A DNA stretch of 64,000 bases, from contig NC_085140.1 of NCBI RefSeq assembly GCF_024139115.2, forward strand, positions 425,777,781 to 425,841,780. The letters run 5' to 3'. The notes under the pieces were generated by a model. The model saw only the letters and a list, made by a program, of their open reading frames with translations, searched no databases and was not told where the DNA came from. Source of the stretch: Armigeres subalbatus. Lineage: Eukaryota > Arthropoda > Insecta > Diptera > Culicidae. The number at the start of each line of letters is the position of its first letter. Position 1 is the stretch's first letter. Positions 58,301-64,000 of the stretch are shown here, one piece after another. Position numbers and translations under genes: made by a program.

Positions 58301-59914
58301 ATCAATCCGTTTGCACTACTTTTGCCTTTCTTGATAACTGTAGAATCTTCGGTAGGCTACCTTACCAGGGCTGCGCTACCAAATAAATGAACTATAATTT
58401 TTATTATTAACACTAGGATTCATTGGTTCAGAAAAAAACCGTTACTACTAAATTTTCGAATGGCTATATGATCTCAGTTGTTTTTCAACCGATGATATCA
58501 GTTTTTCATCAAACTCTTAGCCATCCTTTCACGTGGCTCGTGTGGATATTTCCGTACATTATTGGTAAAATTAGGCCGGTACAAATATTAGTGCTGTCCA
58601 ATGAGCAGCTCGAAGAAGCTCGAAGTTATTCCCATCCTTCTCATGTCCTTTTGATGACACAAAAAATATCGAGCAGGATGGGAACAACTTCGAATTAATT
58701 GAGCTGCACTATTAAGAAATTAGCTCCTGACGATCTTCGAGTATGTAGTGTTTTTAAAACAAAATTAAAAATAAATGGATTCTTTTTCTTCTTTCTCTTA
58801 TTGGTATTACAACCCCAAATGGTCCATTACCACCTTAGTTCTCATTCATACATTTTATAAAATAATTGGATATATATCTAATTTATCAACACGTCTGTCT
58901 AGCAAACACAAATTGTTGTAAAGAAATTTGATTTTTTTTTTTGAACATATTTCCCCAACGCCCTTTTTCTAGGTATCGATTAAGGACAAGTTGAGCCATG
59001 CCATCTGCGCTATTTGCCGGATACGATTGACTGAATTCCGCGACTTCCAAACCAGATGCAATGAAGTGCAAGATGTGCTCCGTCAGAAAATGGCTCAAAA
59101 TGATGATAATGATGCACGGGTACAAAAGCATTCGTGTCGCACTTGCGGCAAGCATTTCTCGACAAGGTAAACCGATTGGATCAATAATTTGTAGAAAAAT
59201 TAGCTTCAATCAATTCACAGACAACTTATGGAGTGGCATTTTGAAACTCATAAACCCGATAGGACCGATGCACTACAAAAGTATTCGATCTCGGTACTCA
59301 ATGAGTACGCGACCCTTGAGGCAGCGCAGAAGGCGGCTGAGGAATACCATCTGAGTTTTCAATACCAATGTAAAGTGTGTCACAAGCTGTTCAAATCGAA
59401 AAGGCATTTATGCAATCACATGACAATCCATAAACCGAAGAGGTTTGATTGTAAATATTGCGATAAAACTTTTGTAAGAATGTGAGATATTTCATCGACT
59501 ATAATACTAATGCAATTAACACTATTTAAAATCGTTGTTAACTATTTCAGCCAAAATTTGAAGAAACACGTGACATTTCATACAAACGACGGTTTGCCAC
59601 GGCAGGGGAAAGCAGAGCTGATTGGGGATCCACGGGCTTTGAGCGCGCCTCCAGCTGTGAAGACCAGCGCAAAGAGAGGTGCCAACGCTCAAGTTAAACG
59701 TAAAAAACCCATTACCGGTTCGAGTCGGAAAGAATCGTTAACAATGAGCAAGGTTGAAACTTTGACAAAAACTTCAGTAAATTCACAAACAGCAGATGAA
59801 TTGATCAGCAAACCGAATCACAAGAAAGCGAAAAGAGAAACATCCATTGGTTCAGAGGATTTGATTGAAGTTGCAGAAGTGAAAATTGAACTCCTCTCAG
59901 ATGACGATACATAA
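49335..59914 (+). CDS. ZAD C2H2 zinc-finger protein (gene E), with 9.5-kb first intron
   Basis: Four exons by eye: 49335-49469, 58973-59166, 59221-59481 and 59551-59914, 954 bp in total (317 residues). Exon 1 encodes the first ZAD half (MAEKDSKDTSRAHKVCRLC, ending ISDFLSIE). Exon 2 resumes in phase 0 with VSIKDKLSHAICAICRIRLT. Without joining the two, neither piece is a complete ZAD. Three fingers follow (CRTC, CKVC, CKYC); the first and third are cut by phase-2 introns, the third using a GTGAGA donor. The C-terminal part is Ser/Lys-rich and ends in an acidic EVKIELLSDDDT. AATAAA lies at 59997-60002. Intron 1 (49470-58972) holds a foldback element, a Feilai SINE, a piggyBac-like MITE and two minus-strand LINEs. 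It is probably nuclear, target unknown. Confidence 0.85.
49585..49711. mobile_element. Small hairpin MITE in gene E intron 1
   Basis: CGGCCTAATCAGATTACGAG at the left is matched by CTCGTAATCTGATAGGC at the right; the centre is AT-rich. It shares the CAGATTACG core with the 4561-4713 foldback. Confidence 0.6.
49915..50010. mobile_element. Fragment related to the left end of the 635-5624 element
   Basis: CACTAAAAAGTGACTATTTG, CAAAAGTCACTATTTTT and GGTCACTAAGTCA appear in the same order as at 775-845. The terminal CAGGGCTGG motif is absent, so it is a truncated relic. Confidence 0.65.
50129..53288. mobile_element. 3.2-kb foldback element with internal 152-bp repeats
   Basis: The whole region is one long inverted repeat. 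The outer arms TGTTGTAACTACCTTAGTTA (left) and TAACTAAGGTAGTTGCAACA (right) continue inward for hundreds of bases. Each arm then holds tandem units of about 150 bp (marker GTCGAATGACTGG or its complement): about five in the left arm (near 50694, 50866, 51003, 51152, 51303) and nine in the right arm (near 51572, 51720, 51868, 52004, 52158, 52311, 52463, 52614, 52767). The arms meet at an AT-rich loop near 51480-51530. No transposase was recognised and no target duplication could be confirmed. It resembles Foldback-type elements in organisation. It lies in gene E intron 1. Confidence 0.85.
53602..53878 (-). mobile_element. Feilai-type SINE, minus strand
   Basis: Same family as 40853-41140 in reverse: a TTC-triplet tail at 53602-53616, the body CCTCGCAGCTTAGTGTTCAT and the complement of the B-box (GGAATCGAACC) near 53805. 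It lies in gene E intron 1. Confidence 0.85.
53905..54694. mobile_element. piggyBac-like MITE, 790 bp, TTAA target
   Basis: The ends CCCTTTATAAGGCA and TGCCTTATAAAGGG are flanked by TTAA on both sides (53901-53904 and 54695-54698), the signature of piggyBac elements. Inside the left half are three tandem copies of a unit of about 51 bp with the palindromic GGTGGCAATATAGTTGCCAC, and a fourth copy of that word abuts the right end. No transposase, so non-autonomous. Confidence 0.85.
54745..54972. mobile_element. MITE with GCAGGACTTCTTTTAA ends, about 230 bp
   Basis: TACCGCAGTGCAGGACTTCT at the left and its imperfect complement (AGAAGTCCCGCACGGCGGTA) at the right. The target duplication is not resolved. 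Confidence 0.65.
55401..56340 (-). mobile_element. RTE-like LINE endonuclease fragment
   Basis: Minus strand: 56082-55700 encodes RIGTWNVLTLAQQGKLAQL and LGLSEVRWPNFGDH, and 55724-55401 encodes NHTIIQCYAPTDAADLQDKE, CLGDFNAKIRSDN and GRHGLGEISDNGELFAEFC, both APE-endonuclease segments. Upstream, to 56340, is the element's 5' region. The RT part is missing. It is the same family as 1-634 plus 5627-6180 and shows the uninterrupted site of the 5-kb element. Confidence 0.8.
56400..56735. mobile_element. 336-bp MITE inserted in LINE 5' sequence
   Basis: The empty-site copy reads GCAACCCTGGCGGTCAATTG at 6050-6070; here the same words are separated by 336 bp. The ends are imperfect inverted repeats (CCCGTAGAAAATTTGAC; CCCCATAGAAAATTAATCCG on the other strand), with CGACGAAAT and ATCGGCCGATT words inside. 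Confidence 0.8.
56815..58380 (-). mobile_element. RTE-like LINE fragment, endonuclease and partial RT
   Basis: Minus strand, reading right to left: 58330-58040 (WNVGSWNVRTLNEPARVGL, with stops); the endonuclease 58035-57142 (ISIYAPTNDKPDD, VIGDANAQIGRECF, SQIDHVLVDG, DSDHYLVVAKIRA); then an RT piece to 56815 (KYQAGFCEGRPTTDQMF, LFIDFKAAYDS). A stop follows the motif-A Asp, and the catalytic FADD region is absent. It is related to the plus-strand LINE at 20566-22940. Confidence 0.8.
58603..58706. mobile_element. Small foldback near the end of gene E intron 1
   Basis: GAAGCTCGAAGTTATTCCCA at the left and GGGAACAACTTCGAATTAAT at the right are inverted relatives, together with AGCAGCTC and GAGCTGC at the outer ends. 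Confidence 0.5.
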
Positions 59915-60445
59915 ATGGCAAGTAAATGAAGCTAACACATAGTATTCAAGATTGAAGAGTACTTCTACAACAATATGAAAGAAAAAAAAAATCATAAATA
60001 AAATACGTAATGAACATTGTTCTAATCTAATTTTTAAACATATTTGCAAAGTGAAATTTCTTGTGAATTCAACAAACTACTGCTACAAACTTCTACTGTA
60101 AAATAAACACAATATGTCTATTCGAAATTTTATTTTCTTATATTACACTTAAAACACAGTATAAGAGTTTTAAAACCTTCTCCGTATGATTTCCCGTGGA
60201 GATTTTTTCGATTATCATCTTTCTGCTTCTTCTTCTTCATGCAACATCAAAGCGCAAAATGCGCTCGATATTTAAATTTTGAATGAGGTTGAATTTAACA
60301 AGCCAGCACAGTTTAAAACTAATTCAATTTGTAATAACAGAAGTTTGATTGAATGTTACTTTTATTTGTGCAGTTTCCAAATATGTGTATGACAGCTTTA
60401 TTTCAAATTACAAAATATGTTTATACCTATGTGAATTATAAATAT
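59915..60445. other. Convergent 3' region of genes E and F
   Basis: Holds the gene E polyadenylation signal (AATAAA, 59997-60002) and, on the minus strand, one for gene F (complement of 60397-60402). Otherwise AT-rich with no recognised element. Confidence 0.5.
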
Positions 60446-60448
60446 GAA

Positions 60449-62198
60449 TTAATTTTCGTTTTTATCTGACTTTGGCGAAATAGTGCTTCTACTTTTGATG
60501 TCCTTTTCTCGATTATGCTTTCGCACATGTTTTGCCAAGCGACTTCTGAAATATTTTGAAATCAATAGATAAGGTATCAAAAGTTGTATTAATCATCAAA
60601 TGTCTTACGCTTTTGAAAATCGAAAGCCACAGATGTGACACTCGTGTTTTTTTGGTCCATGCTGGTAACGTTTGTGATGAATTAGGTCCCTGTCACTTTT
60701 GTATGTCTTCTGGCAAAAATTGCATTTGAAAGCTCTTGCATTGCAAATTTCCGATTCCTTCGACTGCCGTTCACAGCGCGGTTCGTGTGTTCGCATATGG
60801 TGTTGCATGTGGTGCCTGATATAGCAATAGAAATAAGTAAGATATCAGAATTTACTGCCCATGAATTCATAACAGTCCCATGTTTGTTTGATTTCCTACC
60901 TACATGGGACTGTTATGAATTTATGGGCAGTTTAGCAGGCTGTCGAAAGTTCTACTAACTGGTAGGCAAAAGGTTTCCCACATATGGGGCACTCGTGTTC
61001 CTTTTTCCCATGTGTATACTTCTTATGGTGTTGTAACCTGCCTCGAAATATAAAGGATTTTTGACATATCTCACACTTAAATGGTTCAACGACGGTTTCA
61101 TTTTTCATTGTAGATTGGCCATTTGTTAATGCACTTCGTGCTTCATGCTCCAAATCCAAACGAGTTTCAATTTTAGCTTCCTCAATTACAATCACATCAT
61201 TCATGTCATCGGCGTTCTCGTTTTTGATGACGACACATCGCAACTCGGTCTGTGATTTATTTTTCGTTTCATCATACACATTTGCAGTTTGGTAATCATC
61301 TGAGTTATCTTTGTAACATTTTGTGTGTTGAAGCAATTGTTCCCTGGAATATTCTAATTTATTCATAATGGAATTGAGGATGCAGATATGTCTTACCTTC
61401 TTACAAAAGATTTTCCACAACGTTCACAAACATATTTCTTGGGGCCATGGACCCTCTTATGATTGATTAACTGCTTTTTCGTTTTAAATATTTTATGACA
61501 CACTTTACATTGTATCGGTGATTCAGAGCTCGTCCCCTGATCATCAATAACTATACATTTGTAACTTTTTATGTGCCTGTTCAAAAATCCACTGAAATAT
61601 TTCAATTGATTTATAATGGAATTGAGCATTTGTAATATTTTACCTTTTCTTGAACGATTTTCCACACCGTTCACAAGCATATTTCTTGGGAACATGAGCC
61701 CTATGATGTTTGATAACCTGTTTATTCGTATCAAATGTTTTATGAGACACTTCATATTGTATCGTTGAATCAGTTCGTTGTGGTTCTTCGTTCAGCAATT
61801 GAATCGTATATTTAGCGTCCGTCCCCGGTTCATCGATAACTACGGAGCTTAAATTCTCATTTTCAACTTCTTCGGCTCCAACCATGGTTTGCAGAATGTC
61901 TTGTACTTCTTGACAACGAGTTCGATATTGATGGAATTCGATCATTCGTATTCGACAAATAGAACAGATTAGATGGCTCAAGTGGTCATCGGTGGAAACC
62001 TATAAGGCAGCATACATTTATTTCGCAATGGATGATTTAGATTGTAATCATATTTACCACGATTGAAAGATAATCCGATAGCCATTGGTAGAGATTTTCT
62101 TCTTTGAATATATCATCAAGTAATTCCTCGCTCATACAAAGTCGGCATATTTGATATGACCCGTTAGAATTCGTAGGTTCTGTCTTGATTGATAACAT
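60449..62198 (-). CDS. ZAD C2H2 zinc-finger protein (gene F)
   Basis: Six exons by eye: 62198-62058, 61999-61644, 61591-61397, 61343-60960, 60815-60609 and 60545-60449, 1,380 bp in total (459 residues). The start is MLSIKTEPTNS. The ZAD has CRLC and CSIC, with YQWLSDYLSIV before a phase-0 intron. The first finger is dead: QYEVSHKTF has Tyr and Ser where exon 3 has QCKVCHKIF. Seven further finger units follow (CERC, CKVC, CERC, CEIC, CPIC, CNFC, CHIC); two CERC units are atypical C2HC-like. Exons 2 and 3 look like duplicates (HVPKKYACERCGKSFKKR and HGPKKYVCERCGKSFVRR). Exon 4 has an acidic segment with EEAKIE. All internal introns from intron 2 on are phase 2. It is probably nuclear, target unknown. 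Confidence 0.87.
60855..60930. repeat. Hairpin in gene F intron 4
   Basis: CTGCCCATGAATTCATAACA and TGTTATGAATTTATGGGCAG are inverted arms of about 29 bp around an 18-bp loop. They are near-perfect. This is a tiny MITE or small hairpin filling most of a short intron. Confidence 0.8.
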
Positions 62199-62500
62199 TA
62201 TCAATTTTTCTTTCAAATCAGTTTATCTCATCTACTCTAACTACTAAATTTTGCTAGTAATAGCGTCAATAGCGTAATAGCTAGGAGCTCGGACAGTTTT
62301 GAAACGTAAACAAGTTCGGTGGCTGTTCCATACAAAAATTGAAGATGCTTAATCATAATATTGACAGATTAGAACACCTGTATAGGTTCATTATTTGACA
62401 TTTGAGCGGTGTCGAAATTCATTTTGAATGAACTCGATGTTGGAAAGAGTGTTCATTTTTTGTAAACAGCGCACCGCTCAAACGTCATTGTGTTTATTCG
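62199..62500. promoter_or_regulatory. Upstream region of gene F with MITE-like sequence
   Basis: Contains ATTTGACATTTGAGCGG and CACCGCTCAAACGTCATT in inverted arrangement (62390-62490), related to the array in front of gene C, and a segment (CAGATTAGAACACCT) that resembles the right end of the MITE in gene D (CAGATTGGAACACCT). The promoter itself could not be delimited. Confidence 0.5.
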
Positions 62501-62509
62501 ATGCACCTC

Positions 62510-62945
62510 CAATGCACCGAATGAACACAATGAGAGAGCCGAGAAGTGAATAGTGAGAATTGAGTAATAAGATAAACATGTGAGATGTGAGAAGGGAGAA
62601 GTAAGAACTGAGAAGTGAGAAACGAGTGGTGTGAGAAGCGAGAAGGAAAAAGTAAGATGTGCGAAGTGAAAAGTGAGAAGTGAGAAATTGGAAGGGAGAA
62701 ATGAGAAGTAACAAAACGGTAGCAAGAAGTGAAATGTGAGATTTGGGAAGTGTGAAGTAAGGAATGATATGTGAGTAGTGAGAAGTAAACGGTGAGAAGT
62801 GGAAAGTGATTTTTGAAAAGTGAGAAGTGAGAAGTGAGATGTGAGAAATCAGAAGTGAGAAGTAATATGACAAGAAGGGAGAAGTGAGAAGGTAGAAATG
62901 AGAAATTAGAAGTGAGAAGTGAGAAGTGAGAAGTGAAAAATGAGA
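62510..62945. repeat. AGTGAGA/GAGAAGT simple-repeat tract
   Basis: About 435 bp of diverged GTGAGAAGTGAGAA units on the plus strand. It creates overlapping minus-strand frames rich in Ser, Leu, His and Phe, which are not genes. Confidence 0.85.
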
Positions 62946-62954
62946 AGCACAAGG

Positions 62955-63420
62955 GACCTAAAATCCCTGGCAGCTGGTCAGTAGCTCAAAGCGGAAGTCG
63001 GGCGCATCTCGACCCGCAAAGAAAGCTAAGGACAGAGGCGAGGCCTTGTTGGTGAAAACTGATAAGCATAAGAACGCCGACGTCGATTCAAGCAACTGAA
63101 AAGCTTTCGTCGCTGGAACAGGACGCGCGAAGCATCAGACGGACCATGATTGGTGAAATGATCTTGGTGCTGAAACGTGGAGCGCAAGCTAGCGGGACGA
63201 CTGGCCCAAGAGATCTTGGGTAACGGCGGACGAGAGATCTTGGGTTGGGGACGGAAGTGGCCGTCCAGTGCAAGCAACTGGACGAAGTTACAAACGCGGA
63301 TGACGTCGTCTCTGCCGTCAGAGAGCAGTGCGGTACAAAGGTCGTTCATTTGGCACGCAGCTAGCGTACCCTAGGCCAAGGAGCGAGCGACGTTGAAATC
63401 AGCTAGTCAGTAAGCCCAAT
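62955..63420 (+). mobile_element. Decayed R1-like ORF1 fragment, plus strand
   Basis: CCGCAAAGAAAGCTAAGGAC, GTTGGTGAAAACTGATAAGC and GAAATGATCTTGGTGCTGAA are counterparts of the minus-strand ORF1 at 12120-12420 (LVKTDKAKYAE, GEMILVLKR). Numerous stops and frameshifts. It is GC-rich compared with its surroundings. Confidence 0.7.
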
Positions 63421-63443
63421 AAGCAACCTTCAGTAACCAGGTA

Positions 63444-63706
63444 CAGTCGCGATTCGCTGGTTGGGCCACGACCTCGGCCCATAACTAACGAATTCGGTTT
63501 TTTAGTTGGGTCAACTGACAGCCATTTGAACACGTGTATTTCGACGTGAACATCACAAATGATGTCCAGTGACGCCCAATCCTGTTTTCGTGTTTACATT
63601 GAATTTTGACGTACGGTTGCTTTTTAGTTGGGCCATTGCCCAACCAGCGGAGGCCCAACTAAAAAGTGACCCAAGTATTAAGATCCCAACCAGCGAATCC
63701 CGACTG
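63444..63706. mobile_element. TA-flanked MITE, 263 bp
   Basis: The ends CAGTCGCGATTCGCTGGTTG and, on the other strand, CAGTCGGGATTCGCTGGTTG are flanked by TA (63442-63443 and 63707-63708). AGTTGGG words recur inside. Tc1/mariner-type MITE. Confidence 0.85.
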
Positions 63707-63774
63707 TACTATTGGTGCTTATAGTCGGGACTTATGTCATACGACTTTAAGGCCCCAGACCGTAGCAACCTGTG

Positions 63775-63806
<32 letters not shown>

Positions 63807-64000
63807 GGGAGAATGCATTTACACACTAACCCAGTGCTCGCACCCCATTCACTCCATTTGAGTCTTACTTGGATGCTCTCCCGGACGCTCCGCTGCCATG
63901 CCTCGAGGTGTCAATAGCGGTAACTGCCTGGGCCTACAGATATTGCGCTACGACACTCTGCCTCAGATCAATCACACCACTGCCGAAGCAGACCATACGC
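63775..64000 (-). mobile_element. Poly-T tract and 3' end of a minus-strand retroposon
   Basis: A run of 28 T (63775-63802) followed by non-AT-rich sequence (GGGAGAATGCATTTACACAC, GGATGCTCTCCCGGACGC). This fits the poly-A tail and 3' region of a retroposon inserted on the minus strand and running off the window. The family is not recognised. Confidence 0.55.

Noticed and set aside
62453..62952. Overlapping minus-strand ORFs rich in Ser, Leu, Phe and His
   Set aside because: Produced by the GTGAGAAGT simple repeat; no domain or codon structure.
1..64000. Endogenous viral elements and LTR retrotransposons
   Set aside because: Looked for capsid, RdRp, integrase, protease and long direct LTRs by eye; none was recognised. 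Every reverse transcriptase seen is non-LTR type.

Overview
This is a repeat-rich eukaryotic window from a culicine mosquito, most likely an Aedes species. The evidence is several tRNA-headed SINEs (two of the Aedes Feilai type with GAA-triplet tails), R1-like and RTE-like LINE debris typical of Aedes, AT-rich DNA crowded with TA-flanked MITEs, and six multi-exon ZAD C2H2 zinc-finger genes of the kind expanded in insects. No prokaryotic, phage, CRISPR or viral gene was recognised.

Layout. 1-6180: RTE-like LINE debris split by a 4,990-bp inverted-repeat element. 6553-8944: a TA-flanked element. 8981-11643 (-): ZAD gene A, with a 918-bp transposon inside its ZAD exon. 12120-18005: R1-like LINE fragments with internal insertions and a 377-bp tandem duplication. 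18322-19346 (-): ZAD gene B, intact. 20285-31445 (+): an RTE-like LINE split by a 7,931-bp Transib element that carries a broken RAG1-like transposase, and the Transib is itself invaded by older elements. 31985-32907: a palindromic MITE array. 32990-35202 (+): ZAD gene C, intact, ending in an AT-hook. 35594-38498: a SINE with a 27-bp target duplication and a nest of G-rich-ended elements, one with a pogo-like relic. 39085-48709 (-): ZAD gene D, hit by a MITE in its ZAD exon and with a broken last finger. Its intron holds a Feilai SINE and a 23-bp satellite. 49335-59914 (+): ZAD gene E, whose ZAD is split by a 9.5-kb intron holding a 3.2-kb foldback element, a Feilai SINE, a piggyBac-like MITE and two LINEs. 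60449-62198 (-): ZAD gene F. 62360-64000: MITEs, a simple repeat, an R1-like fragment and a poly-T retroposon tail.

The ZAD genes share one architecture. A phase-0 intron splits the ZAD after its W-x-SD-x-L-S-I motif, and later introns, mostly phase 2, cut zinc fingers between the Cys pair and the His pair. Fingers are often joined by an HGP(K/R) linker, and five of the six proteins carry a (V/I/A)-K-x-E motif near acidic residues. They are probably nuclear DNA-binding regulators, but no specific target can be read from sequence. Exon maps were derived by eye from GT-AG sites, frame continuity and finger spacing. In all six genes the coding length (insertions removed) is a multiple of three, except at the broken end of gene D.
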